Assembly (NCBI RefSeq): GCF_030296915.1
Contig: NZ_AP028031.1
Span: 697,001-761,000 of the forward strand
DNA from: Anaerostipes hadrus ATCC 29173 = JCM 17467
Lineage (GTDB): Bacteria; Bacillota; Clostridia; Lachnospirales; Lachnospiraceae
DNA: 64,000 nucleotides
Reading direction: 5' to 3'
Part shown: positions 26,354 through 35,993 of the stretch, piece by piece
Layout of the letters: each line of letters opens with the position of its first letter
How positions within the stretch are numbered: the stretch's first letter is position 1
The notes under the pieces: generated by a model
Database searches by the model: none
What the model was told of the DNA's origin: nothing
The model's input: the letters and a program-made list of their open reading frames with translations, nothing else
Program-made: the position numbers and the translations under genes

Positions 26354-27260
26354 GGAATTGGTTTTTAAAAGTATTAAGTCGAAAACATTACTAACAGATA
26401 TTTTTGGATATGGTTTAATTGTAACTAAATTTGCAGATAAATATTTAGCTGGTCAAGTTACTATGTATAAATCATATAGTTGGTTAAAAAAAAGATTTTG
26501 GAAAGAAGTTCAGACAAAAGAAGAGTTGGAACTAAATGAAATGCCAGCAAAAAAAGATTATGTATGGTTTTGTTGGTTACAAGGAATTGATTCAGCACCA
26601 AAGTTGGTACAAGATTGTTATAATTCAATAAGATACTGGTTAAAAGATAAGGAAATAATTGTAATAACGAAAGAAAATTATAAACAATATGTAGAGTTTC
26701 CAGATTATATTATTGAAAAATGGGAAAAGGGTATTATAAGTAATACGCATTTTTCTGATTTATTGAGATTAGAATTATTGATAAACCATGGTGGATTATG
26801 GTTGGATGCGACTACATATTTAACAGGACCATTACCAGATTACATAGAAAATAATGATTTTTTTGTCTATAGAAATGGTTGGATGGACATGGAATTAATA
26901 AATATTGGTAATTGGTTAATTAGCGCTAAGAAAACAAATAATTTTTTATTAGTAGAGACAAAGAGATTAATTTATAAATACTGGGACAAATATAATTATG
27001 TTAAAAATTATTTTTTTTGGCATATGTTTTTTAGAATGATAGTTGAAAAAAATCCAAAGGAACTAGAAAATATTCCGATGATTGGACAAATGGATGCTCA
27101 TTATATGATGAGAGAGTTGGATAAAAAGTATGATGAAAAAAGATGTCAAGAAATCATGAAAATAACATCAGTACATAAATTAACATATAAATATAGTAGA
27201 AAAAATAAAGATAATATAACCGCAGATGAATTAGAAAATTTATACAAGAAATTAAATTGA
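26343..27260 (+). CDS. Capsular polysaccharide synthesis glycosyltransferase (Caps_synth, GT32-like)
   Basis: 305 residues. YVWFCWLQGIDSAPKLVQ, NTHFSDLLRLELLINHGGLWLDATTYLT and a W-rich centre fit the Caps_synth family (Pfam 05704), related to GT32 mannosyltransferases. The acidic pair in WLDAT is the DxD-equivalent metal site. GAAAAGGAAG precedes the start. It adds one residue of the repeat unit in the cytoplasm. Confidence 0.86.
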   Translation: MRIKELVFKSIKSKTLLTDIFGYGLIVTKFADKYLAGQVTMYKSYSWLKKRFWKEVQTKEELELNEMPAKKDYVWFCWLQGIDSAPKLVQDCYNSIRYWLKDKEIIVITKENYKQYVEFPDYIIEKWEKGIISNTHFSDLLRLELLINHGGLWLDATTYLTGPLPDYIENNDFFVYRNGWMDMELINIGNWLISAKKTNNFLLVETKRLIYKYWDKYNYVKNYFFWHMFFRMIVEKNPKELENIPMIGQMDAHYMMRELDKKYDEKRCQEIMKITSVHKLTYKYSRKNKDNITADELENLYKKLN

Positions 27261-27274
27261 ATTGGAGTTACAAA

Positions 27275-28495
27275 ATGTCTAGATATACTGTAGTCTGTAG
27301 AACAAAAAAATATGGTGTTAAAGCTATTATAACTATCGCTATATTATTTATTTTAATCTTATTTGAAGTGCTTGGTGGTAGAAGCTATTTTGATGAGATA
27401 TTAGGTTTATGTAGCATGTTATATATGATATTACTATTGTTTGCTAGAAGGCTGACAAATGAAGATAAAATATCGGTTTTGTTATTGTTAACAGTAATAT
27501 GTATTGGGGTATTATCTAATATCTATAGTAAAATTAATGTATCACTGTATTCTATTTTAATAGATCTTGTCGTAGAATCTAAATTTTTATGGGTATTCTT
27601 TGGAGCAAAATATTTTGTTACACAAGTAGAAATGAAGGATGTAAGCAGGATTCTAAGACCATTTGCAAAGCTTTTTGCTGTTACGGCTATGATTTTTGCA
27701 TTAATATCTCAAGTTGTAAATATAGGGATGACGGGGAGTGAAAGATATGGATTGAAGGAATTTAAATTTTTCTTTCCTATGTCATTTCAGTTTTTAGCAG
27801 TAGCAATGGTAGCAGTTGCTGTAATATCAAATAAACAATCAAGAAAAAATTATAGATATTACATTTGTATGTGTATAGCTTTGATTTTAGCAACTAAAAG
27901 TTCACCATTATTATTCTCGGTATTTTTCTTAATATTATTAGTGTATTTTAAAAAGAGAGAAGAACTAAAAACGAGTACACTTGTAATATTAGGGATATTA
28001 GTATTAATACTAGGAACATTTCAAATACAGACATATCTGCTAAATGAGAATGCTCCAAGATATTTGTTCTTTTATTATGGAGGAAAAACAGCAAATACTT
28101 ATTTCCCTTTTGGAGCTGGTTTTTCAACGTTTGGATCTGATCAAGCTGCAAGAAATTATTCTGAATTATATTTTCGATATGGTTTTAATGGATTATTTGG
28201 TATGAATCAAAAAGATGGTTCATTTTTGAGTGATACGTTCTGGGCGATGGCATTGGGACAATTTGGGTGGATTGGTTTTGCTTTATATGTTATTGTTTAT
28301 ATTAGAATTTTTAATAGCATAAAGAAAGTGAAATTGAATTTAGAACAGAGAGCTTTTTGTTATGCAGCGTATGCGGCACAGTTAATACATGCTGTTGGTT
28401 CAGCAATATTGTCTAGTTCAGCAGGCGTTATTAGTGCAATTGCAATAGGAATGGTATTAGGTGGAAGTTATAGCAAAAATAGAAATAAAAAATAG
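27275..28495 (+). CDS. Polysaccharide polymerase (Wzy-like, O-antigen ligase/polymerase type)
   Basis: 406 residues from ATG 27275 (TTGGAG seven bases upstream; an ATG at 27257 overlaps the previous gene). About eleven membrane helices and one larger loop near residues 260-320 (the stretch with NTYFPFGAGFSTFGSDQA is the G-F-G-P-like motif of O-antigen polymerases). It would join repeat units at the outer face. The family is too variable for motif proof; position next to the flippase supports it. Confidence 0.78.
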   Translation: MSRYTVVCRTKKYGVKAIITIAILFILILFEVLGGRSYFDEILGLCSMLYMILLLFARRLTNEDKISVLLLLTVICIGVLSNIYSKINVSLYSILIDLVVESKFLWVFFGAKYFVTQVEMKDVSRILRPFAKLFAVTAMIFALISQVVNIGMTGSERYGLKEFKFFFPMSFQFLAVAMVAVAVISNKQSRKNYRYYICMCIALILATKSSPLLFSVFFLILLVYFKKREELKTSTLVILGILVLILGTFQIQTYLLNENAPRYLFFYYGGKTANTYFPFGAGFSTFGSDQAARNYSELYFRYGFNGLFGMNQKDGSFLSDTFWAMALGQFGWIGFALYVIVYIRIFNSIKKVKLNLEQRAFCYAAYAAQLIHAVGSAILSSSAGVISAIAIGMVLGGSYSKNRNKK

Positions 28496-28503
28496 GAGTA
28501 AAG

Positions 28504-29907
28504 ATGGGAAAGTATAAATATTTATTTAAAAATATAGGGATTATGACTATTAGTAATTTTGGAACAAAAATACTTTCATTTTTAATGGTTCCATTGTATA
28601 CTAATTTACTTTCAACTAGTGAATATGGTACATATGATTTATATCAAACAACATTATTTTTATTTGTTCCTATTTTATCATTGAATATAGCAGATGCAAT
28701 CATGCGTTTCAGCATGGATAAAAATCAAAAATTAGAAGAAATTATAGGAATTGCATTTAGAATATTTCTAAAAGCAACAGCTGTTTGTATTGTTTTAACA
28801 GTTATAAATTATAAATTAAATATTTTTAAAGTATTTAATTCGTATATACACTTTTTTTGTATATATTTTGCTGTTAGCTTATTGTTTGATATTTTAAGCC
28901 AATTTGCAAGAGGTACAGAAAAGATTTTAGATGTTGGTATAGCTGGAATTATTAGTTCAGTTACAATGTTAGTAAGTAATATTTTATTTTTAGTATATTT
29001 TCATATGGGATTAACAGGATATTTTCTAGCTAATTGCTTGGCATATATATTATCAGATGCTTATTTGTTTATACGATTAAAAATATGGAAATATATTAAA
29101 GTACAAAATATTAATAAAGAAGTTCAGAAAGAAATGGTAAAATATAGTGTGCCAATGGGATTAGGAAATATAGGTTGGTGGATTAACAATGTTTCTGATA
29201 GGTATATAGTTACATGGATTTGCGGAGTAGGTGTGAATGGAATATATTCAGTTGCCTACAAAATACCATCTTTATTATCTATGTTCCAACAAATATTTAA
29301 TCAAGCATGGACTATATCAGCTGTAAAAGAATACGATTCTAATAAAAACGAATTTTATAGTAATGTATACAATTGTTATAATATAGGAATGATACTGACA
29401 TGTTCTGTTTTAATATTGTTTGATAAAGTGATTGCAAAAATCTTGTTTGGAAAAGGATTTTATTTAGCATGGCAGTATGCTCCATTTTTAATGATTTCTG
29501 TAGTTTTTGGAGCATTGGTACAGTTATTAGGTGGGATATTTGCAGCTACAAAAGAATCTGTGGTTTTTGGAAAAACTATTATGATAGGTGCAGTTATTAA
29601 TACAATTTTAAATATTGTTTTAGTATATTGCATGGGAGCAATAGGAGCGGCTGTAGCGACATCTGTATCATATATGATTATATGGGCAATTCGATTAAGG
29701 GAAATATATAAAAGAATGGAATTGAATATAAATTTAAAAAAAGATATATTCGCTTATATAATATTATATGTGCAAGCTATAGGATTAATTATAAGTAATA
29801 ATTTTTTGAAAGAAAGTATAATAATTCAGATTGTAAGTCTGTTAATTTTGATTTTAATTTATTTTAGAACAATAAAGAAATATTTAATGAGAATATTAAA
29901 AAGATAA
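28504..29907 (+). CDS. Oligosaccharide flippase (Wzx-like, MOP superfamily)
   Basis: 467 residues, twelve to fourteen membrane helices. N-terminus KNIGIMTISNFGTKILSFLMVPLYTNLL is typical of polysaccharide-biosynthesis flippases, with SDRYIVTWICG in the middle and a second-half repeat. It moves the undecaprenyl-linked unit across the membrane. Start has TAGGAG five bases before ATG. It closes the Wzx/Wzy gene set; the VanZ gene follows after 41 bases. Confidence 0.88.
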   Translation: MGKYKYLFKNIGIMTISNFGTKILSFLMVPLYTNLLSTSEYGTYDLYQTTLFLFVPILSLNIADAIMRFSMDKNQKLEEIIGIAFRIFLKATAVCIVLTVINYKLNIFKVFNSYIHFFCIYFAVSLLFDILSQFARGTEKILDVGIAGIISSVTMLVSNILFLVYFHMGLTGYFLANCLAYILSDAYLFIRLKIWKYIKVQNINKEVQKEMVKYSVPMGLGNIGWWINNVSDRYIVTWICGVGVNGIYSVAYKIPSLLSMFQQIFNQAWTISAVKEYDSNKNEFYSNVYNCYNIGMILTCSVLILFDKVIAKILFGKGFYLAWQYAPFLMISVVFGALVQLLGGIFAATKESVVFGKTIMIGAVINTILNIVLVYCMGAIGAAVATSVSYMIIWAIRLREIYKRMELNINLKKDIFAYIILYVQAIGLIISNNFLKESIIIQIVSLLILILIYFRTIKKYLMRILKR

Positions 29908-29948
29908 AAAATTATAAAATCTAGGAAAAGTAAATAGAGGAACTAAAA

Positions 29949-30554
29949 ATGCTAAAAGAAGTTACAAAAAGAATAGTTACCAATGTATTAATAGCGTTTT
30001 ATCAGCCGTTATTATTTGCTATTTTGCTTTCGATGTTATTTATGTTTATGTATTTATATGTCCACTATCCAGAAGAGTCGCAAAAAAATTGGCTTTCAGC
30101 GGTTAAAGTATGGGGAAAACATTTAAAAAGAGATTCAAAATTCAGAAAAATGTTTTATTTATCATTTTGTTGTGCGATGATTTTATTTCGGACATTATTA
30201 AACAGGTCAATTAGTACTAATCCATTAGAAGATGTATGGGGAGTTTGGGGAATATATAAATTTGATGTTAATCTTGGACAAATGGTGTTAACAACAGAAT
30301 GTATAGAAAATGTGATATTATTTGTGCCATATATGATATTGATATTATATAATTTTTCAGATAGGTTATTGAAAGATAATTTGAAATTAAGTCAGATATT
30401 AAAGAAAAGTTTTTTGATTTCTTTTTTGAGTTCATTTGTGATAGAGACGTTGCAATTAATTTTTCATGTTGGAACGTTTCAGATATCAGATTTGTTTTTT
30501 AATACATTGGGTGGAATAGCAGGAGGTATAATATATTTTCTTGTACAAACTTAA
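29949..30554 (+). CDS. VanZ family membrane protein (copy 1)
   Basis: 201 residues with five membrane helices. VanZ marks: DVWGVWGIY, TECIENVILFVPYMIL, FVIETLQLIFHVGTFQISDLFFNTLGG. A second gene at 61494 is clearly related (same order of motifs, more than half of residues shared by eye), and a third, broken relative lies at 37077. VanZ proteins are linked to glycopeptide tolerance and cell-surface glycan loci, but the biochemistry is unknown. AGAGGAAC precedes the ATG. Directly behind its stop begins a 46-bp motif that recurs at 34462. Confidence 0.88.
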   Translation: MLKEVTKRIVTNVLIAFYQPLLFAILLSMLFMFMYLYVHYPEESQKNWLSAVKVWGKHLKRDSKFRKMFYLSFCCAMILFRTLLNRSISTNPLEDVWGVWGIYKFDVNLGQMVLTTECIENVILFVPYMILILYNFSDRLLKDNLKLSQILKKSFLISFLSSFVIETLQLIFHVGTFQISDLFFNTLGGIAGGIIYFLVQT

Positions 30555-30593
30555 GTTCTCAGGGACCTTAAGAAATCAGTCTACAAAGTGAAT
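30548..30593 (+). repeat. 46-bp direct repeat, copy 1
   Basis: Begins AACTTAAGTTCTCAGGGAC and ends near CAGTCTACAAAGTGAAT. Shares 41 of 46 bases with 34462-34507. It has two CTTAAG palindromes 17 bases apart. Likeness fades over the next 20 AT-rich bases. Confidence 0.8.
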
Positions 30594-30686
30594 AGTTATA
30601 TTGAATAAAAATACGAAAAAATTTGAAAAATAGGTTCACTTTTTATAAAAAAGGAACTTTTATATTGTAAAGGGGAGAAAATACGA

Positions 30687-31604
30687 ATGAATACAACATT
30701 AATTATCATGGCAGCAGGAATTGGCTCTAGATTTGGAGAAGGAATCAAACAGTTAGCCCAGATGGGACCAAACGGAGAGATCATCATGGATTATTCCATT
30801 CATGATGCAAAAGAAGCAGGATTTAATAAAGTAGTCTTTATTATCCGCAAAGACATTTTCAAGGAGTTCGAAGAGATTATCGGAAACAGGATCAAAGAAC
30901 AGATCGATGTCGAATATGTATTTCAGGAGCTTGATGATCTGCCAGAAGGTTTTGAAGTACCAGAAGGAAGAACAAAACCATGGGGAACAGGACAGGCAGT
31001 CTTATGCTGCAAAGATGTAGTGAAAGAACCATTTGTGATCATCAATGCAGATGATTATTATGGAAAAGAAGCATTTGTGAAACTGCATGATTTCTTAGTA
31101 TCTGGAGAAGACCTTGGAAGAGAATTTACCATGGGAATGGGCGGATTCATTTTAAAGAACACATTAAGCGACAATGGAACAGTGACCAGAGGAGTCAGTG
31201 TTGTCGATGAGAATGGTTTATTAAGTCAGGTACATGAGACAACAGGAATCGAAATGGGAGAAGACGGACAGATCAAATGCGACAGTGAAGAAGTACAAGA
31301 ATGGATCAGTCCAGAAGATAAAGTATCCATGAACATGTGGGCAGGATATCCAGAATTTTTAGATTTCTTAGCAGAAGATTTCATAGATTTCCTTGCGAAT
31401 GTGGAAGAAGGAGATTTAAAGAGCGAATATCTGTTACCGAACATCGTGGACAAGCTTTTGAAAGAAGAAAGAGCGAATGTGAAGGTGCTGGAGACACAGG
31501 ATCGTTGGTTTGGAGTTACATATAAGGAAGATAAAGAGACTGTGCAGAAGGCTTTTAGGGAGTTGATTGCTGATGGAGTTTATGCGGAGAAGCTTTGGGA
31601 GTAG
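30687..31604 (+). CDS. Sugar nucleotidyltransferase (NTP-transferase family), copy 1
   Basis: 305 residues. The N-terminal pyrophosphorylase motif is IIMAAGIGSRFGEGIKQL (residues 6-23), with INADDYYG carrying the metal-binding aspartates and KPWGTGQAVL for nucleotide-sugar contact. It likely makes a UDP- or GDP-type sugar donor for surface glycans. A second gene at 62734 is about 90 percent identical in protein but has many silent DNA differences, so the copies are not a fresh duplication. GGGGAGAAAATACGA precedes ATG. Here it stands between VanZ copy 1 and a defence pair. Confidence 0.86.
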   Translation: MNTTLIIMAAGIGSRFGEGIKQLAQMGPNGEIIMDYSIHDAKEAGFNKVVFIIRKDIFKEFEEIIGNRIKEQIDVEYVFQELDDLPEGFEVPEGRTKPWGTGQAVLCCKDVVKEPFVIINADDYYGKEAFVKLHDFLVSGEDLGREFTMGMGGFILKNTLSDNGTVTRGVSVVDENGLLSQVHETTGIEMGEDGQIKCDSEEVQEWISPEDKVSMNMWAGYPEFLDFLAEDFIDFLANVEEGDLKSEYLLPNIVDKLLKEERANVKVLETQDRWFGVTYKEDKETVQKAFRELIADGVYAEKLWE

Positions 31605-31616
31605 ATGAATAGGTGG

Positions 31617-31662
31617 TAGCCAATAGAATGTGGTTTTTGTTAGGATCATGTTTTATTGGCTA
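31617..31662 (+). terminator. Possible terminator after nucleotidyltransferase copy 1
   Basis: TAGCCAATA at 31617 and TATTGGCTA at 31654-31662 are inverted with a 28-base loop; the T-tract is poor. A weak candidate only. Confidence 0.3.
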
Positions 31663-31689
31663 TGTTTGTATATGAAACAGGGAGAATAT

Positions 31690-32496
31690 ATGAGATTACA
31701 AGAGAGAGATTATTTAGAAGGGTTAACAGAGAAAGAGCAAGAAAAATACAGGGAAATTTTAGAAGAAGAAAAAAGACGAGCTGGTGGATTTGGAAGAGTA
31801 TATATGTTTAGAGAGTATCCAAAGGCTGTAAGACATTGTTTAAGTTTATTTCCTAATAACTATTTAGATATAAATAATTTGCAAAATGAGGAATTATTAA
31901 AAGAGAAAAATCAGGAGTTTAGTAAAATAATTTCTGATAATGAATGTATTGAGAGAAATATTACAAAGTATATAAATAAAAATGATGGGTTTCATATAAT
32001 AGGATCAATATTAAAGTGTGGAGGATATAACTTTGGTCATCATGATGCGTTTTTATTTCCAGAATTTCAATTAGGAAGTTCTATGAGACCAGATTATTTA
32101 TTGATAGGGAAGAGTTCAGGAGGATACGAATTTATTTTTGTAGAATTAGAAAGTGTATATGGAAGAATTACGACTAAAGATGGGCAATTGGGAGAGTGTT
32201 TTCACAAAGGAATATATCAAGTGAAAGATTGGTCAAGATGGTTGCAAGCAAATTATGATTCTTTGTTTGGAAAATTTAAAGAGTTAAAAAATAGAGAAGA
32301 ATGTTTACCAGAAGAATTTATTGAATATGATGAAAGTAGAATGCATTATGTAGTCGTTGCAGGGAGAAGATCAGATTTTAATGATTTGACTTATCGAATA
32401 GCCAGAGAATCATTTTTAAAAGAGAATATAAAGTTATTACATTATGATAATTTAATTGATTTTTCAAATAGTATTGTTGGTGAATTGTCATATTAA
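31690..32496 (+). CDS. Shedu-like (SduA/DUF4263) nuclease-domain protein
   Basis: 268 residues from ATG 31690 (GGGAGA four bases before it). The C-terminal half is a PD-(D/E)xK-type domain: FLFPEFQLGSSMRPDYLLIG with the Asp, then FIFVELES with the ExE-type acidic residue. KGIYQVKDWSRWLQANYDSL follows, the helix that follows the core in Shedu proteins. The first 60 residues are charged and helical. Shedu proteins degrade or nick phage DNA in anti-phage defence. The AbiH gene starts 26 bases downstream, so both probably form one defence cassette. Intact. Confidence 0.8.
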   Translation: MRLQERDYLEGLTEKEQEKYREILEEEKRRAGGFGRVYMFREYPKAVRHCLSLFPNNYLDINNLQNEELLKEKNQEFSKIISDNECIERNITKYINKNDGFHIIGSILKCGGYNFGHHDAFLFPEFQLGSSMRPDYLLIGKSSGGYEFIFVELESVYGRITTKDGQLGECFHKGIYQVKDWSRWLQANYDSLFGKFKELKNREECLPEEFIEYDESRMHYVVVAGRRSDFNDLTYRIARESFLKENIKLLHYDNLIDFSNSIVGELSY

Positions 32497-32522
32497 ATTT
32501 GAAAATAATGGAGGATGTGAAA

Positions 32523-34412
32523 ATGAGTAAAAAAGAGCAAGTATTGATTTTAGGAAATGGATTTGATTTAGCACATGATTTACCAACAAAATATGAAGAA
32601 TTTTTAAAATTTACAGAATATGTATTAGCATTATCAGATACAAGTTTTTATGAGAATCAAAATCAAGAAAAGGCATCGAGAATAATAAAGACATTATTAG
32701 AAGAAAAATGTGAGTTGAAAGATGGAAAAGATGAAAAGGTAGAAAAATTTCTGATAGAAAATGCCCAGATAGATATTAAATTAGTAGAGTTATTAAATAA
32801 TAATAAATGGGTATATTATTTTAAAACAAATAAGGAAAACAGAAAAGAAAATTGGATTGATTTTGAAAGTGAAATAGCAGATGTTATTAAATTATTGGAA
32901 GAAATTAGAAAAAAATATTATGTGAAGGCTGTAAGAAAAATAGATGAGATAGAAGGTATAAAAGAATATGATATTTTTTTGGATTGTATGGGATTGGATA
33001 AAAATCCAAATGGGAATAAAATCACCTCAAAGGATTTTGAAAATATCAATAAAATATTGTTAAAAGATTTAGAAAATTTAATAGAGGCATTAGAAACATA
33101 TTTAAGAGATTATGTGGGAAAATATGATATAGATAGTTATAGTCAAAATATTATAGATTTGAATCCTAAATATATACTTTCATTTAATTATACAGATACA
33201 TATGAAAAAATATATAAGTTGGGAGATGAAGAAAAATTATATTGTTATATTCATGGAAAAATACGAAGAAATAAAAAAGAAAGTTGTAATATGATACTAG
33301 GTATAGATGAGTATTTAGAAGATGATGAGAGACAAGAAAATGATGATTTTTTAGAATTTCAAAAATATTATCAACGAATTAAAAAGCAAACATATTTTTC
33401 ATTCAATAAATGGCTGGAACAATTAAAAGATGAAAATAAAAATAATAAAATAAAAGTTTATATATTTGGTCATTCATTAGATGTCACAGATAAAGATATA
33501 TTGCTAGAATTTTTAAAAAATAAGAATTGTGAAGTGTACATATTTTATAAAGATAAAAAAGCATACGGAAGTCAAATTGCCAATTTGATTAAATTAATAG
33601 GAAGAGAAGAATTATTAGAACGATTGAAAAACCAAATAAAATTTATCAAACAAACAGATATGAAAAAAATTAAAGATAGTACATTTGATGTAGAAAGAGA
33701 TATAAGAAAATTATCAATTTTAGATAAAATGAATGATGAGGAAATGGATAATTTGTTGGCTAAATTAAAAATGAAGATAACAGATAGAGATACAAAATAT
33801 TTTCAAAATCAAGAAAATGTGGTTAGGGTGTTTTATGAAATGTATGAAAAGAAATTGGTATCAAAAAAATGTGCAGAACTTATGCTTCAGGTTATAGAAG
33901 GTTTTGAAAAATCAGAAAGTTTTAATGTAGATGATTGGTTTTATATATCAATAGATCAAAGAGAATATCAACCTAAAGGATTGGTAGAATTTATTAACAA
34001 AGTTAAGGATTTGAATGAAAGAAAGAAAAAAGTAATAGAAGAGAATGGTGATTTAGAGCAATCTAAAATAAGAATTGAAGGAAAGGATATTTTAGAAGAA
34101 TATGAAACAAGAAGAGATTTGCAAGAAGAAGAATGTAAAAAATTAATTGAAGAAGTATTAAAAAGTATGAAAGACCAAAAGAATTGTGAAATTATAATGC
34201 GTAAATTATCAAGTATAATAATTAATAATACATTGGTTGCACAAAAAGTATTGGTAGATATAAAAAAAGATGAAACAACAAGTAGAAATAATAAAATTCG
34301 AATTAATTCATTATTACATGATTGTGAAGAAATAGAATATATACGTGATCAAGTAGAGCGGGACATGAAACAGGAGGCGGAGGCATTACTAGATGAGAGA
34401 AACTTAAATTAA
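32523..34412 (+). CDS. AbiH-family phage abortive-infection protein with long C-terminal extension
   Basis: 629 residues from ATG 32523, which has GGAGG eight bases upstream. AbiH features: LILGNGFDLAHDLPTKYEEFL at the N-terminus, WIDFESEIADVI, LSFNYTDTYEKIY, YIHGKI and IFGHSLDVTDKDIL. The N-terminal GNGFD and central GHS motifs suggest a nucleotide-binding SIR2-like fold. The typical AbiH unit ends near residue 390; the following 240 residues are highly charged helical sequence without a motif that I know, perhaps a sensor or multimerisation part. Known AbiH from lactococci blocks phage growth by an unclear mechanism. Extremely AT-rich. Confidence 0.85.
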   Translation: MSKKEQVLILGNGFDLAHDLPTKYEEFLKFTEYVLALSDTSFYENQNQEKASRIIKTLLEEKCELKDGKDEKVEKFLIENAQIDIKLVELLNNNKWVYYFKTNKENRKENWIDFESEIADVIKLLEEIRKKYYVKAVRKIDEIEGIKEYDIFLDCMGLDKNPNGNKITSKDFENINKILLKDLENLIEALETYLRDYVGKYDIDSYSQNIIDLNPKYILSFNYTDTYEKIYKLGDEEKLYCYIHGKIRRNKKESCNMILGIDEYLEDDERQENDDFLEFQKYYQRIKKQTYFSFNKWLEQLKDENKNNKIKVYIFGHSLDVTDKDILLEFLKNKNCEVYIFYKDKKAYGSQIANLIKLIGREELLERLKNQIKFIKQTDMKKIKDSTFDVERDIRKLSILDKMNDEEMDNLLAKLKMKITDRDTKYFQNQENVVRVFYEMYEKKLVSKKCAELMLQVIEGFEKSESFNVDDWFYISIDQREYQPKGLVEFINKVKDLNERKKKVIEENGDLEQSKIRIEGKDILEEYETRRDLQEEECKKLIEEVLKSMKDQKNCEIIMRKLSSIIINNTLVAQKVLVDIKKDETTSRNNKIRINSLLHDCEEIEYIRDQVERDMKQEAEALLDERNLN

Positions 34413-34461
34413 GCTAAGAATAGTACAGAATGCTCATAGCTGTGGCTTATTCACTGAGAAG

Positions 34462-34507
34462 AACTTAAGTTCCCAGGGACATTAAGAATTCAGTCTACAA
34501 AATAAAT
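34462..34507 (+). repeat. 46-bp direct repeat, copy 2
   Basis: 41 of 46 bases match 30548-30593, same strand. Copy 1 follows vanZ; copy 2 follows AbiH and immediately precedes a 5'-truncated gene. The pair brackets nucleotidyltransferase copy 1, Shedu and AbiH. Confidence 0.8.
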
Positions 34508-34518
34508 TGCAATATTAA

Positions 34519-35605
34519 ACACAATTATTAAAAATATTCCAAACAAAACATTATTTTAATTTCAGTAAAAGTTTTTTAAATCCAGAATTATTATTAGAAA
34601 GTCCGGCATATCTTATATGTGAAAGATTCAAATCACATATATACGGAAAAAAGTATTATATAGAAGCATTTCCTTGGATGAATCAGCAAAGAGATTTTTC
34701 AATGTGTGGACATATTGCTGCATGGAGTATTCTGAAATATTATGAAAATAGTTTCAGTTTGACGGGTGGTAAGAATTTATCAATAGGGGAAATAGTTGAA
34801 CATTTATCAGAACAAGCAAATAGGAAATTACCCTCTACAGGTTTGAATTTGCAACAAATTTCTAGTATATTTAAAGCATATAATTTTACACCGATTATTA
34901 TAAAAAGAGAAGAAGGAAAGGAGGATGAGTTTTTTAGAGAGGTATTGGCATATATTGAATCAGGAATACCAGTATTAGCAGTATCTAATACAAAAGAGCA
35001 TGTATTTTCTATAATTGGACATGGAGAAATAAAAAATAGAAATGATATAGAAGATAATAAAGAATTTATTATGCATGCAGAATATATAGATGAACTATAT
35101 ATTAGTGATGATAATTATTTGCCATATCGAAAAATAGAATGCAAAAGAGAAGCGAAGGCTGAAGCAGATATTACAATTAGTGATATTGATTTTGCAGTAA
35201 TACCCTTATATAACCGAATTCATTTGGAATACAGAGCATTGTATGAAAGAGTTAAAAGTTATATAGAGACAAATAATTTAAATGTAAAATCAGGAATAAT
35301 TGTAAAAATTTGTTTATTATCATCTAATAAGTTAAAAGAAAAAGTATTACAAAATACAGAGATAAATCCTAAATTGCAAGATATATTATTGAGACTTGAG
35401 ATGCCCAAATATGTATACAAAGAATAAGGTATCTGCAAGAATTATTGCAGATAGTACAGATTCAGCTGGTGATACATCTCCATGGTTGTTGGTTCATGAT
35501 GATACTAGCATTAAATTTTATGATAAAGAAGAATGGAAGATGCTAAAGGAAAAAATTGAACCGTATCAATTTAATGGAGATAATTTGAAAGGATATTTAT
35601 CATGA
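34519..35605 (+). pseudogene. Papain-like (C39-like) cysteine protease-fold gene, 5'-truncated and frameshifted
   Basis: The frame is open from 34519, directly after the repeat, with no start codon at the family's N-terminus. It reads FSKSFLNPELLLESPAYLI, then YYIEAFPWMNQQRDFSMCGHIAAW with the catalytic-type Cys, and later HVFSIIGHG with the His. It stops at 35427; an overlapping frame (from about 35396 to 35605) continues with ADSTDSAGDTSPWLLVHDD and KFYDKEEW, so one frameshift lies near 35400-35425. An ATG at 34678 could give a 249-residue fragment. The role of this peptidase-like family is unknown. I read it as a decaying gene cut by the event that left the repeat. Confidence 0.65.
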
Positions 35606-35778
35606 CAAGAATAATACCTGATATCAAAAGGGAATATGAGGAGCAAATAATCATAATACAATCACCCAATAATGTAGAATATAAGAACAATATAAAGAGA
35701 GTAGGGAAAAAAATATTAGAAATTAAAGCTAGCTATATGGAAGCATATAAGGAAGCAGAGGCAATGGTGATTTATTAA
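35602..35778 (+). CDS. Small unknown protein (58 residues)
   Basis: The ATG overlaps the stop of the broken protease gene (ATGA). 58 residues, charged, helical: MTRIIPDIKREYEEQ and KRVGKKILEIKASYMEAYKEA. Not recognised. The overlap suggests it was the next gene of the same operon; it is followed by a second small gene after 13 bases. Confidence 0.45.
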   Translation: MTRIIPDIKREYEEQIIIIQSPNNVEYKNNIKRVGKKILEIKASYMEAYKEAEAMVIY

Positions 35779-35791
35779 GGAGTGAGTAGAT

Positions 35792-35974
35792 ATGAGTTTT
35801 GAAATAGATATTAATTATAAAAGCTATATAAAAGGGATGGATGATTATATCAAAGAATTTGAAAAACTAAAAAAAGAAAACCCACAAGAGGCTAAAATAA
35901 GAGCAAAGGAAAGCTTGATTGAATCTGGTGTTTTGGATGAAGAAGGAAATCCTAAGAAACAAATTTGTGATTAA
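35792..35974 (+). CDS. Small unknown protein (60 residues)
   Basis: 60 residues with a strong AAGGAGTGAGTAGAT site upstream. Contains YIKEFEKLKKENPQEAKIRA and the ending LIESGVLDEEGNPKKQI. Such short proteins recur in Firmicute toxin or mobile loci and look like small adaptor or antitoxin-type helices, but I cannot assign a family function. A truncated ART-like gene follows after 19 bases, so it may be the cognate small partner. Confidence 0.55.
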   Translation: MSFEIDINYKSYIKGMDDYIKEFEKLKKENPQEAKIRAKESLIESGVLDEEGNPKKQICD

Positions 35975-35993
35975 TTGAATGGAGATGAGGAGT

